Assembly: GCA_033030425.1 (NCBI GenBank)
Contig: JAUFSD010000006.1
Location: 248,001-312,000 of the forward strand
Direction: 5' to 3'
From: Verpa conica
Taxonomy: Eukaryota > Ascomycota > Pezizomycetes > Pezizales > Morchellaceae
DNA length: 64,000 bases
Below, in pieces: positions 43,453 to 56,300 of the stretch (position 1 is its first letter; every line of letters begins with the position of its first letter). The position numbers and the translations under genes are program-made. The notes under the pieces were generated by a model. It did not search any database, was not told the origin of the DNA, and saw only the letters and a list, made by a program, of their open reading frames with translations.

Positions 43453-46401
43453 AGGCCAAACAAGTAGCTAGAATCTGTCTAAATTCAATCCCTCTGTCAA
43501 CAGGGCTGAATTGTGGGGTATGAGGGACAATTATGGCACTTACATGCGAGAGCATATCCATCATGCATAACACGGGAGATGGGAGCGGATCTCGACGTAT
43601 GAGACCTGGATTTTTTTTTTCTCTTGGGTGAATCTAGGACATGCGCCCTGTTCCTGTTTCTCATTCTATTTTACTTTCTTTTTTCTTCTATATCGGTAGG
43701 CTGTATCTCTATATACCTAATACCTTTGGTTTTTCTTGTGTTTCGATGCTTCCATGCTATGAATAAGAGGAGGCTCAAAGGATTGGACTTAGCTCGTATT
43801 TGATTTTTATCTAAAGACCCGATGCATAAATGAGATAGAAGAGTAGGTAGAGACGATGAGGAGACGGGGTAACCAATTACTGCAAGGATTACATTTTTTT
43901 TCTCGAGATATATGATGTAATATTAGTTACTCTCTACATTGATTGCAATGATGTATATCAAGTCTCTTTCGATGAAATCGGCACCCTTTGATAGATCGTT
44001 GCTTATCGTTCGGCGCTATCCCAACAGGCAGCCCTTTTCCCTCCCTCCCGGCCAGTACTATGCTGGCATACGCGATCCGAAGATACGCCATCATTCTCAC
44101 TCGGTGGCAGTCAATCCACCCCCCCCCCTTTTTTTTTCTCCCTCTTTTCTTCCTACCAACTTCCTTTACGAGGCATTATTAGAATTATCGTAAAGATGAC
44201 TGTTGCCTCTAAAGGTACCCCCCATACAATTCGTCTGTTCTCGAGTGGGTGCGGCCAAATTGCTCTAGCCCGACGTCTAGCTTGCAGCACATCCTCCATG
44301 CAGACGACGAATCATATGTACCCCAGGATTCCTCCAGACTTCAACGTTAGCCTTTCGTCTCTGTACCCGCGACGAGACACCAAGATATCACAATCTCTTA
44401 GGCCAGTCCAGTTTGCAAACGAACACCTGTTCATCAGCCCTCCTGCATGCTCCAAGCGCGACGAATCTGGTACGTTCACGTATGCGAGTGATCCTGACAG
44501 AGGTCCCAGACAATTTTTAGTAAGATGCCTCATTTGGCCTTCGCTGTCGTTTCCGGACGGGAAATCGCAAGGGTGGCGTTTGGTGTCGGATCCTGGTCCC
44601 CTTGCTCAGGTCAATGACTTGAAATGCAATCTGGGTAAGACTCGATTTGCAAATCCCCGTTGAGCAAGCAGGCATGCCAGCTTCTAGAGTAGCGCAATGT
44701 TGACGACTTCGTCGATCATCTACTCTGCGCGCTTGTTTTACGGTCCTCCCCACGTAGAGCCTTGTTGTACATCTCCTTCTCGTGCAGGCTATGGAAAACG
44801 AACGGTCATCCATCATGCCAGCGCATCAGTGCATCGTCTCCTAATTTGTTTCTGCCTATATCCCATATTGACAATTGGAAGCTTCTATCTCAAGTTCGAT
44901 AATAATCTTTTTTAGCTCTGCCACATGGATCATAGAGGCTTTCGGTAACGTAACCGGTGGGTCGAATCTGTAAAACATTCTGTTCCGTTTCACCATAGCC
45001 ACGGATACGCTGGCCATCTTCTGTTCCTGTCAACCCTATGGCTCCTCAAGCCCCATTCTCTTCAACAGACTTATTGAATTAACAACACAAACCACGCCCC
45101 TTGGATAACTTCGGCTATCCATGGGCTACAACATGAGGAGCATACGCAATATGCTTGGTCAAAGGCGATGGGGAAGGTCGTTAATGCGGTACATACGTAC
45201 AATGCGGCAAGCACCAATCGAACGAATCAATCATCAGGATAGTTGGGTTTCCATTTCCATTTCTCCCTAAAAAAACACGCGATACGTCCTACCGCTAGGC
45301 AAGGAGATAGTGATTTGTTAAGTCTATACCTGCAGTGTCGCACATGGGTGGGGAAGATGCTCTTCTCCCTCTCACTACCTCTGAATATTTTTGGAGCAGC
45401 GAATTGAAGTGTGAGGGACGATCTTTGGCTAGCTGACATGGCAAAAGGAGTCTTAGTCTCGATATCGCTATCTCACCCGAGCTGCTTTAATGTTTTTCAT
45501 TTAGGAAAAAATTGAGGACCTCACCTCTGAGTCCTCCCGTTCCCGCTGACGTAGAAAAGCAAAGCAAACGGAAAAGAGGCGTCACGAGAGATACCGCATC
45601 CTATTAATGATAGGAATTAGAGGCCAGGATAGATGGGGGTTGACACGATGGTGGCACACTAGAAAAACCACAAGGTATCATTCGGCCAGATACCCATACA
45701 CGTTCAACGCATCAACCTATTCGGTTCTATCGCGCGTTCCTATTCGCTTGTGAATTATAGATTTTTTTTTTCTCTTTCCCGGACCAGCTCCCCACTATGG
45801 GTGAAGTGGGTATGGAACTTTGTCCCCGCACCCAGTATAATACCACTGCCGTGGTCTCTTGGGGAAGTTAGAATATTCACCCTTCCCCAGGCCAGCTCTT
45901 CCCGGTTCCTCCTTAATTTATAAGATTTATCTTCCTATTATCCCGCCTTCAGCACCCGCAAGGTGTTGTGCAGGACCGTTTCAAATCAAAAGAACCAATT
46001 CTCACATCAGGGCGCGTTCAAAAGTCCGATCTCTACGGAAGGCGGAAGACCGACTAGCATAAAGAGCCAGGAATCAGTCTTACCATCAATTGCGATTATA
46101 AGACATACGGAGGGGTCTGTGTTTTGCAGCCTGTATTCCTTTCATTGTTCCGTGCAGGCAATCCTGTTCTATTCTTCGCAACGCAGGCTTGAATCAACAT
46201 CAACCCTAGGTTGAGCAGTATCCCCGAGTCTTTAGTTTTACAGTCGTGATGTATTACATTCTATATCTCTCCAGTGAGTTTACAATATCTGTTAGAATCT
46301 ATCTTTAAATCTCTTCAGATGCACAATATCCAACAAAAAATGCCTACATTAAAGCCCATTACCCTTATTCTTAGGTCTCTTCTTTTTTTTTGTTTTTGAA
46401 G
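43453..46401. other. Spacer between the two dsRBD genes
   Basis: The left part is the 3' flank of the first dsRBD gene. A 155-codon ATG frame at 44196-44663 has no recognisable domain and unnatural composition, so I did not call it. Pyrimidine-rich runs near 44118-44150 and 46378-46395 occur; the second is the likely splice acceptor of the next gene. Confidence 0.45.
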
Positions 46402-46885
46402 GAATCCAGAATCCTATATCAGTCATGTATTGACTGAGATTCCTTCAATAGGCCTTTGCCGACGTCGTCGATGGTCGGATCCACATTATGAATCATATCA
46501 GTACCCTAATGGGTTCACATGCACTGTGCGTGTCAATGGCCGAGAATACCAGTCGGAATCGGTCCTTGACACTGAGGTCCTTGCACGCGAAGCTGCCGCA
46601 ATGCGCGCTTATTTGTTTTGTCGGAATTTCTCCGTCAATGAGGGAGCGCATCCTAGTCCCAACACAATGGCTACCGGAACCGGGGGAGCTCCCCAGTCAC
46701 AAACTGCAGCTCTCGGAGTCACCGGCATGACAGGAGCGAATCGTGGATATGCTATCGGTAATGGAAACGGATATGCCACTGGACCGCTTCCTAGCCAAGG
46801 CGGCATTTCAATGGATAACGGTTCCAGCAGGATGGTTACTTCCCAGGGCGTGATTGTTGTAGGCCACTCACAGGCCGGGATGTGA
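46402..46885 (+). CDS. Second dsRNA-binding-domain protein (5' exon unresolved)
   Basis: The exon appears to begin after a long T tract and AAG at 46399-46401. It reads about 160 residues in phase 2. Helix 1 is PESYISHVLTEI, followed by RRRRWSDPHYESYQYPNGF, strands TCTVRVNGREYQSESV, and helix 2 LAREAAAMRAYLFCRNF, the usual dsRBD order. After the domain comes a Gly/Ser/Asn-rich tail ending SQGVIVVGHSQAGM. There is no in-frame ATG near the domain start, so the first exon is missing from this call. The sequence is clearly divergent from the 43117 copy but has the same layout and strand, so the two may be old tandem paralogues. Confidence 0.55.
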
Positions 46886-49800
46886 CTGCGGTTTCCTTGG
46901 GATGCTGGCTGGTTTTTTCTTTTTCTCTTTCTCAGCACTTATTATTTTTACGGTGTCATGTATTTCGGATCATTCTTTACCACCGGGATACTTTGGGTTT
47001 GGTTTCCTCTTTTTGCGATCAATTTCTCGCTTTATGACCCTTGTGTCCTTGATTTGTTTTTGATCTCTCGTGTCCAGAACAATTTTGTGCCCCCTCTCTT
47101 ATTCCTGTCATGCAAAGGCTTGCAGCCTAATCGTAAAGCCCGAGCTACTGTCGATTAACGGCAGATACGGAAGGGGCCTTTGACAACTTGTGATTGGGAG
47201 ATGTATACAAGGGGGTTGTTTATTTTTGGACTGAGTTCCTTTACAAAAGTTCTCTCAACAGTTCATGGACAAGCTCTTGTACCCTAACCCTAGGAAATGC
47301 AACCAACCTAAAAATTCCACACTAGCTATTGGTGCACCAGGCTTTCGTACTGCAAAGTCCCAGGAGCCGATGGCCGAAATTGCCTGCAACCAAGGTCTAC
47401 ATCTGGCTCTCAAAGTTCCAACAATCCTCGTGTGGGTGATATCAAGCAGGCTTATCAGCAGGGATATGGTTCCGATACCTTAATTGAACGACAGCGGACG
47501 AGGGCCGTGTCACAAGTCTTACCCATATCTAGGCATGAGGAAGTACGTGACGCACGGCCCTGGTGTTTGGAACCTGTCAAGTCACATGTCCAATCTGCCG
47601 GAGGTCCAAATTTTCTTTCTGCTCAACCAGTTAACTACCAACTCGTTCGCTTAATGTCTATAGACAGTTAGCTAGTACGCGATCGAACAATGCTACAAGG
47701 ATTTTCGAGATTTTCGAGGGATTTCCGAGTGATATGATATGATTTACAGTTGCCAGTGCACCCAGACCACCTCGTTCTCTTTTAAGACTGAAAATCTATA
47801 TTTATTAACTTCTTAGGAGCACTGTCTATTGATCTTATTAGATATGCTACAATGCGCAGAAGTTTTACGGACATTCTTGAGCAAGCCAATATGTATCACG
47901 TGACAGTACACAACTCGAGCAAAGCGTGCCATATATGTAGTATATAGGTTTTGATGCTGTGTTATTGAATATTTGTGATCTCTCACTAGACACCCAAAAA
48001 GTTATTAAAGCATGCTGTGTCACCTATGCCGAGATTCCCAGCTGTGGGAATTATGACCTCCCTAGTGTGTGGAATCCCTCTCTACTCCTATTGGATCTCG
48101 GACTGATGGATCTACTTATCCAACTACGGAACAAAAACGCCACCGTTGTTTCTTATTCGAGTTGATCGCGGCAGTTTCTGCTCTTTCACGGCAATCTCCA
48201 GAGCAGATTTTTCCGGCGGGGAGACATGGAGAACGTACGCTAATTGGATGGTTAACCCCGTTTGTTTGCGGGGGTGGTGCTGTTTGGCTAAATGTGCCTC
48301 TTAGTTAGCTTAGGGCCATATAGCCTTGTCCATGTGTTAATCTACCAATTATTCCTGCTCCAATTTACAGAGCGGGTACAATCTAGTTTGCATCCATTAA
48401 AATTAAATCAACGGCCGTGGTAGGCTCAAGCACATATGCATATTAACTTACTGGATATTGGTACTTGTATGTAATTTGCTACATTTACTTCGGGCTCTAG
48501 CCATGACAACCCCCACCCACAAAAATTAAGCATAAAGTAACCCCGCAAACCACCTAGGTGCCCAACAATCTCTTTAGAGTGACTTTTATTACTTAAGCTG
48601 GTGTTTCTGTCCTGTTGCGGTACAGAATTTCCCTAGGCTTTTGATTATAGCGTAAGTACACCTGTACATCTACTAAAGGGTGGTAGTTTCTAATTCTAGT
48701 TAATAGGTCCCCCTTCAGCGGTTTCTAGCCAATTTAAGATTTTACTAGTACTCACTTAAAATAATCGCTATCAGCCGGTTTATTACATCTTAACTTCCCT
48801 TTAATCTCTAAAAAACCCTGTAGTTTCAACAAGTATGTATTGTTTTAAATAACTATACACAGATCCCCACTCACACCCATAGATTTTTAATATCTGCTTT
48901 CTTCGTGCCATGTTATTAACACATTATTTTGCTGTCAGTCACTCTGATCTTTGGAAGCTTCCACCGTCCCTTCCTATCGTCTATTACATGATCAACCATC
49001 TGTCCCTAAATGCCTAAGACTGTCTCATCCACAGGAAACGAATGTTGAAGGGCGTGTAAACGTAGTGGAACATGTCATAAGTTTCACTACCCACCCTTAT
49101 AGTATATAGAATACACCCAACCATGTGAATATAATTATCATAAGTACCAGCAAAGAAATTATTTAATCCATACCCGCTGAATTTTAGGGAAACGGTGTCG
49201 TCAAACCCATCGCCGAATATTCTGACCACCGGAACGAATTTTTACACGCAACCCGGGAGTTCTGTAACGAGTTTCTTTAGGCCCTCTTTTGGGATGCGGA
49301 CTAGATTTTTTAATGATCCTTCACCTACTTATCGGTATCTAGGCTATAACAAGGTGTTCTTTAGGTCACTATGCAATGTCAAGACAACTCTTGTGAGCTG
49401 AATCTAAAAGATGGCCATCTGCCCATTATTATTATGACTCTAGGATTTCTGTTTCCTGACTGCGGATCCGTCCAGTTCAGAGATAATAGATCGAGTAGTT
49501 TCAAAACCAGTAATCAATATAAAAAAATACGGAATGTCCTATTTATCCTCGTAGGACTTGTGTAGAAAGTTACTCCATGCTCACAAATGCCATAAGAAAC
49601 TCCCCCCCGGAGCGAGTGCTTTTTTATGTACTCCGAAGTCTTTTTGTTTAAAATAAGGTATCTCAATGTCCCCATGCTCAGTGTGTGGTCTGTAAGGTTG
49701 TTTCTGTTTGTACATGAGCTTTTCATACCCCGGTACGACAAATAGCGTCCTCTAAATTTCTCACCTAGTTTGTACTTAATATTTGACTCCACCCTTATAT

Positions 49801-50948
49801 TATTAAAGCCACTAGACTTTAGGCTTAGGGTCTCCCTTCCTGTTGATTTTATCTAGGTAAGTCTATACCAGCAAGAAATCAGAGAAACTAACCTACGTCC
49901 CAACAAAAGCCTTCTCTCAGATCACTGGATTCTCTGATACGCCAGTTACTTGGTCTCAATATCAATATCAACAACTTTCAATACGCGTAAGCTCCTATTA
50001 GCAAGTGAGAAAGTTTCTGAATATCACTTACGTGGTTGAATGCATGCTTAATAGCAACCTTAAACCTTAATTAGGGAAACATCCTAAATATCAGACTGTT
50101 CTACCGAATGCTTCCCTTACATAATTCGAGATTACCACCAACTCTATCTTTCAACCCTAGGGCTATAAAGATCATGTGTATATGGTCAACAGGGCGCTCT
50201 CGATCAACGGGAAGTGAGTCAAAGTTCCAACGGTGTGGTTTATGATAATGCGTGTAGGTTGACTTTACAACACCCAGAGCCACGCAAACAAGTCACCCGC
50301 AGTAGTTTTTCATAAAACGGATCGTATATGCACTCTTCTAAGCCTTGTGAGTAAGAAAAGACACTAGACTTGCTCAGCCCTGTCTTCAAACCCATAGGCA
50401 GTAGTCTGCAATCCCCCCAACCCACGGGCGGTGATTACTCTGGGTCAGCAGGGTGATTTGCTTACCAGTTATAAACAAAGTTTAAGGAGTAACTTACTTT
50501 ATTCGTCTAAAAGCACCTTTGAGTAGAGTCTTCACCTGTTGTGATCCATGCCAGGAGATTTACTCTCCCCACTATAGTATTGAGGTCTCAGTACTTGATA
50601 AATGACTGGTAGACTTAATGTTTCTACCACCTTTGAAGTGAGTCGTAAATTATTTTTTAGAGTTAAACTAGATTCTATATAGAGGTATAGGAGCTAATGC
50701 TTCGTAGAGCTCGACCTTCTGAATAGAATGAAATACGATTGTTGGTAGTTTGTGGTGAGGTAAGGTGCTACCTACTAAGGGAGCTTACTCTTATTCTATG
50801 ACAAATACCCCCACGTGCATATTCTAGAAGCAATAAGATCTTGGCGTTGAAATAAGTTGCTATTTATGCGCTACTGTCACAGTGAATTATTTACATTTCA
50901 AAGACCACACTGTACCCCTCTCTTACAAACACAAAGGAATATCATCCT
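46886..50948. other. 4-kb spacer, no supported gene
   Basis: Begins with a T-rich 3' flank of the second dsRBD gene. A stop-free frame at about 47300-47671 (GDIKQAYQQGYGSDTL and onward) has somewhat natural composition but no recognised domain. The right half is A+T-rich. The 3' flank of the thiolase gene is at the right edge. Confidence 0.45.
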
Positions 50949-52309
50949 TTATTCTGCAACTATAATACTCGCCATTCCCATTCCAGTCCCAATACACATA
51001 CTGGTCAACCCAACCTTCTTTCCTGTCCTCTTTAATTCAGTCAACAATGTGCTGACTTGCCTAGCACCCGTGCATCCCAGAGGATGTCCAAAGGCAATAG
51101 CTCCACCCTTTGGATTAATCTTCTTTGAGTCCAAACCAAGCTCATTCAAGCACCACAAGCACTGACTTGCGAACGCCTCATTGATCTCGAAAATATCGAC
51201 GTCATCCTTTGTGATACCTGTCTTAGCAAACACCTTAGGAATAGCAGCCCACGGTCCGATTCCCATAAGTAGCGGCTCAACACCAGCTACAGATGCAGCA
51301 ACAAATTTACCAATGATCTTCTGACCAAGCTTCTCGGCGGTTGAGCGACGCATCATGAGGACTGCAGCAGCGCCGTCAGAGATCTGCGAGGCATTTCCGG
51401 CGTGAATGGAACCGTCTTTAGCGAAGGCGGGGCGGATCTTGGCGAGGCCTTCGGCGGTCATCCCAGGTCGGATCCCATCATCTTTGGAAACGGTGATACG
51501 CTTTACTTCACCAGTCTTAGGGTCCTCAAAGTTGACTTCGAGAGGGTAAATTTCCTCGTCAAAAAGACCGGCCTTTTGTGCGGCCTCCGCCTTCTGGAAT
51601 GAGGATGCAGCGAAGGCATCTTGGGCTGTGCGAGGAATCTTGCGATCTTTTGCCATCTGTTCAGAGAGGACACCCATGGGGACCTTACAGTTCTTGGCTT
51701 CCGGGTGGGACTCGAGGAGCTCTGAGAATTCGGTTACAGCACCGGGTCTAGTAAGGGAGTTATTAGTACTAAGACTACAGAAGGGGGAGGTAGGACATAC
51801 CCGTATTGAGTGCTCATAGACTCAACACCCGCACCAACACCAATATCGATCATTCCGGCCTTAATCGCGTTGGCAACGTTCACAACTGCCTGCAGTCCAC
51901 TTGCGCACTGTCGATTTAAACCATAGACGGCGGTCTGCACTGGGAACCCCGCTACCAAACTAGCACCACGGAACTCAGTCGCACCACCACCGGGTGCGAG
52001 AACAGAACCAACATGGATGTCTTCGACAAGGTTGGGGTCGATGCCGGAGCGCTGGATAAGACCTTTGAGGACTCCTGCGAGGAGATCTTGGGCTGGGGTG
52101 TCTTTGAAAGATCCACGGCCTCCTTTTGTGAGCGCGGTGCGGAGGGCACAGGTTATTACAACATCATCGGCGTGCTTTTCGGTCAAGCGATCACGGGGGG
52201 AAGGTGTGCTTGGGGTAAGTTGATTGGTAATTTGGGTTAGACGAGCTGAGGCTTTTGGATGTTAGTAATAGATATGTTTGGGGCGTAATATATATAACGT
52301 ACCTGACAT
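50949..52309 (-). CDS. POT1: Peroxisomal 3-ketoacyl-CoA thiolase
   Basis: Exons 52303-52309 (only ATGTCAG), 51801-52251 and 50949-51747 join in phases 1 and 2 (introns 51 and 53 nt) to 418 residues. Residues after the first exon read SARLTQITNQL, a PTS2 peroxisomal targeting signal (R-L-x5-Q-L). The catalytic set is complete: the nucleophilic Cys in GLNRQCASGLQAV, the NEAFA loop (FEINEAFASQC), the His in GGAIAFGHPLGCTGAR and the second Cys in SMCIGTGMGMA. The enzyme cleaves 3-ketoacyl-CoA with CoA in the last step of peroxisomal beta-oxidation. The start must lie in the 7-nt exon because no in-frame ATG precedes the mature domain in exon 2. CCGAGG boxes lie upstream. Confidence 0.96.
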
Positions 52310-53362
52310 AGCTAGAGTGTAGAGCTTCTTCTATAGAGAGCTATATAAACAGGTATAGGTATGTATATGTATGGATCTTTCGTGAGAGGAGAGGCTATGA
52401 ATGACCGGAGAAAGAGCAGTGAGTCGATGAGTGAGAAGTTGAAATAAGAAGAGGACGAGGGGGAGTAGAAGTAATCCGGGGGAGTCTCACTTTCGCATGT
52501 GATGTCAACGGCTACTTCCAGTCCCCGCCAAGGCCAAATAATGAGGCATGTGAACGTAATCCCGTGACCAGAGGAATGAGCCGAGGCTCTTTAGAGCAGC
52601 ACATCCAATGACACCGAGGACCCAGAGCAGAAAGTTGACAGATGCAATTTGGGGTTGCAGTGTGGAACTCTTGATCTAGTTGTTGAGAATCATCATAACA
52701 TAACTCGGATTAGTAATCGAATAGTTTCGGGTCATTTTCTATCACCCGGATTCTACAAACGCCTAATTATTATAAAATAGAGATGAGGCAATAGATTGAC
52801 TGCTTGCTTGATGCTTAGGGGGGGCTCGTTTTATATATACCCCTAGGCGGCACCCGAGCTTCCTCAGCCTAGGCCTACCCCGTATTATATACTACAATAC
52901 TAATGAATTTATCTATAGGGTCTTGTAGTATCAGTTAGTAGTACTAATTCGTTTTCTTTCTTTCAAATTAGCCATTCCCTATCCCAGTATAAAAGTAGAG
53001 TTGTAATAAAATTATAGAAACGAGAACATGCGCCTATATTATATCTATACATATGTACTAGAATAGTACCTCACCCCTTTACTCAACAGTCAAATTAACC
53101 CCCCTGGAGAGACCTTTCCCTATACCCATCACTGATTATCGTTACATATTATAAAACCTTAGTTGATTTTTTATATGGTTTCAATTGTAGAGTATCTCGC
53201 AGGGTTGACAACTTCGTTCCCAGCCATGTCTTTGGCTGAGCTCCCTCAGAGCTTTCACCCTTTTCCAAATCTATATAACTTTCGTCCTTTCGCCCCCGGA
53301 AATACGTTTCGAAGAAGCCCTCGATTTTTCTTTCAATCTATGGAAACAATTAGAAAATTACG
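52310..53362. other. Thiolase promoter and 3' flank of the Ank-CorA gene
   Basis: The left part holds CCGAGG boxes and a CCAAT near 52605 upstream of the thiolase. The right part is A+T-rich with no gene, running into the stop of the Ank-CorA gene at 53363. Confidence 0.55.
52581..52619. promoter_or_regulatory. Two CCGAGG boxes upstream of thiolase (FarA/Ctf1-type)
   Basis: CCGAGG occurs at 52581-52586 and 52614-52619, about 270 and 305 bp before the thiolase ATG. CCTCGG/CCGAGG is the established binding core of the fungal fatty-acid regulators FarA, FarB and Ctf1, which induce beta-oxidation genes. Two copies in 40 bp before a beta-oxidation gene fits that role; actual binding is inferred. 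Confidence 0.55.
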
Positions 53363-56300
53363 CTAATTTTTGACGCTGGATAGTACTAAACATACTGGAA
53401 CGTATTTGAATATCATCCAAGTTCCCAGAACCACGACTAGTAGGCCTACTGCGGAGATAAAGTACCATTTAAATCCTGGGTTACTATTACTCCCGGAAAT
53501 TGTATTCACATTCATGCCGAATACGCTCTAAAGAAGCATCAGCATGAAATTTTTAAAGAGCTTTTAACTAGAACATCACTTACCGAGATAAAGGTCAAAG
53601 GAAGGAACACAAACTAAAATAATACATAACTACTTTAGACGCGGATCACTCGTAATTATAAGTTGGGGGCACTGCTTACAGTTATCCAGCTGAGCCGCTT
53701 CATACTCGTGGCCATTCTTGTTGATTCATGTGACTCATGAATGGAAACAAGATTGAATTCCTGATGCACCTATTAGCCACCAAGTAATATTTATCTCTTC
53801 AGAATAGTTCCTCACTAGTTGTATAAGCTTTTCTGTTTCTTTCGAGATTTCTGAAAGTTGAGATTTGTACCTCTCGAGCTGAGCGATTTCCTTTTCCACT
53901 AGCCCGGCTACTAATTCAGCAGATTCCCCGGAAGATTTAGTATTCTGTTCTAATTCTAGCTTGATCGCTCCATCTTTCCCAATAAATTCGAAAAACACTT
54001 TCGATGTGTGAATATGGCCTGAAACTAGTCGCAAGAGGGAATCCCAGGTCTCGGCATCTTTCAAAAGGCCCTTAATCACATCTTTGTTACCCCCATGACT
54101 ACGCAGCACCTCTTTTTTCTGTTTTTTATTTAGTAACAATAATTGAGGGTAATGACAAAAGAGTGGAAAGATCGAGAAATACTGACAAAATCCTCCATAT
54201 GTTTATGGGCCATGTCAAGAAGTGACTGCCACCGATCATTGACGTTTCTCAAATAAGCTGCAACAAAGTGTACACAAGTATCGGGTATGTCTTTCATTGC
54301 TACGGCCGAGAAATATTCGGCCGATTGGAAAAGCAAGTTATTTTGTTGCGCCGGCTTTGTACCCGGCTCATGGGGTAGATCTACCTCTTGTGGAGCTGAT
54401 TTGATATCCGGCCCGTGATGTAGATCTAGCTCTTGTGGTGCTGATTTGATATCTGGCATGTGCGGCACCATGTTCCAGCTAATATAAGTATCCTGTAGCT
54501 CATAGGTAAAAAAATTCTGCAGTCCCATGCGTTCTAGTTTTGTATTCTATTAGCTTCCCGTTAGAAATGGTAGATTCTGTAAGTAAACTTACTTTTCCCA
54601 GTGACCGGTGCGAGTGGGGCCTTTAAAAAAAGAAGACAGTTTAAAATGCCTAAATCGATGCCTATATGTTAGTTTTAGGTTCCTGACTTAATATTTACCG
54701 GAATTTTGTATATGTACCATCTGATTTCCATGTTTCCTTCATTGTTTCTAGGGATGGGAATTCATGGTTTTGTGACCAGCGGAATCCCATATAAGACCAA
54801 GTCCAGCAAATTTGGGAATCTGGCCGTTCATCTGAACAGATAGGATCTGGATTTCTACCGAAACCATTCCTCGCGAATGCTGGGAAGATGGATAATGACT
54901 CATTTACCCATGATGGCCGGGCATTGCAAAGGGTAAAACTATTTTATATTAGTAGAAATAAACTCTTGAAGACTTAGGTAACAGACAAAATTCGTCGGGG
55001 GTGAACTTTATTTTCAAATCTCTGAAAATATTCGGTGACTTGTTCCTTATTCTGGAAACTTGAAACTAGCCAGTCTTCCTCCGCATGTCGGTGTATTATA
55101 TGCAGTGCTGGGGGCTCCCTCAAAAGTATCTCCCAGCGTGCTGAGAGACCCACTAAACGGGCGTTTCTGGCTTTTTCAAAAAGACATTGTTTTTTATATA
55201 GTTGCTCCAACACTAAAACTAATCGAAGTGCTTCCTTGTCCGCCGTTCCAAATACCACGGCTCTTCGGCGCAAAAGGATTTGGTAGGTACTCACGGCATC
55301 ATTTAGGCGGTTTAAGTATGTGTAGATGGCTGCCAAATTGCTTAGTTTAGCTAACGATGAACGATCATTATATCCTTGCTCATCGGCCGCTTTGCACGCT
55401 TCCTCAAAGGCTTTGGGACTAGAAATTTCAACTTTCTTCTCAATAAAAAACCTAATAGTGGCTTCACAACCTCTATCGGTGGCCAATTCCAAAGGAGATT
55501 TTCCAACTTTGTCCTTGCCATGAATATTGGCACTCCTGATGAAAACCCGCTCTAAAAAATCTATAGATCCTAGGATTGCGGCCCAGTGAATAGGTGTTCG
55601 GCCGAGTGAATCGCAGAAGCTCATATCCTCGGAGTACCTCAATAGTAGCCCTATTATAGATTCATTCAAGGAACGAATCGCAACGTGGAGTGGTGTACAC
55701 CTGTTGGAATCCTGGAGGTCCACATCTGCCCCATTTGATAGAAAAACTTCACAGACACCGTAATTCCCAGAACTAGCTGCGTAGTGAAGAGGCGAGCTCC
55801 CATTCTTATCTGTAGTCTTGGGATCAACTCCTTTCTCGACTAATAATCTCACTAAGTGAGGAGAGGAGTGGCTGCTGATGGCTGCTACATAGTGGAGAGG
55901 TGATTCTTTAGGACTACCAGCTGCTTTTGGAATTACTCCTTCCTGGGGCAGTACCCCAGTTAACGCAAGGTGGAGGTATGTCCTTCCATCTTTATCAACA
56001 GCCTTGGGATCAAATCCCCCCTCGATCAATAACTCAAGAACCTCTGGGGAAAAATTTCCGCTACTGGCTACCGCATGGCCGAGGGGCGAGTTTCCATCTT
56101 TATCAATGACTTCAGGGGCCACTCCTTTCTCTAGCAAGAGCCTTACTATTTCGGGAGATCGATGTTCACACCTAGCTGCAGCATGGTGGAGTATTGACTT
56201 CCCGTCCTTGTCGACCGCTTTAGGGTCAACCCCTTTCTCAAGTAGTAATTTCATTACCTCAAGGGAACGACCCCCGTCACCGCTAGCCGCCGCATAGTGG

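Noticed and set aside
44196..44663. 155-codon ATG open frame
   Set aside because: No recognisable domain, composition like the spacer, and overlapping open frames on the opposite strand.
47279..47294. CCCTAACCC resembling telomere repeat
   Set aside because: Less than two units, inside ordinary sequence; also seen once near 58690. No tandem array.
47300..47671. Open frame with DIKQAYQQGYGSD
   Set aside because: Composition is somewhat natural, but there is no start, no clear splice site and no family; not enough to call a gene.
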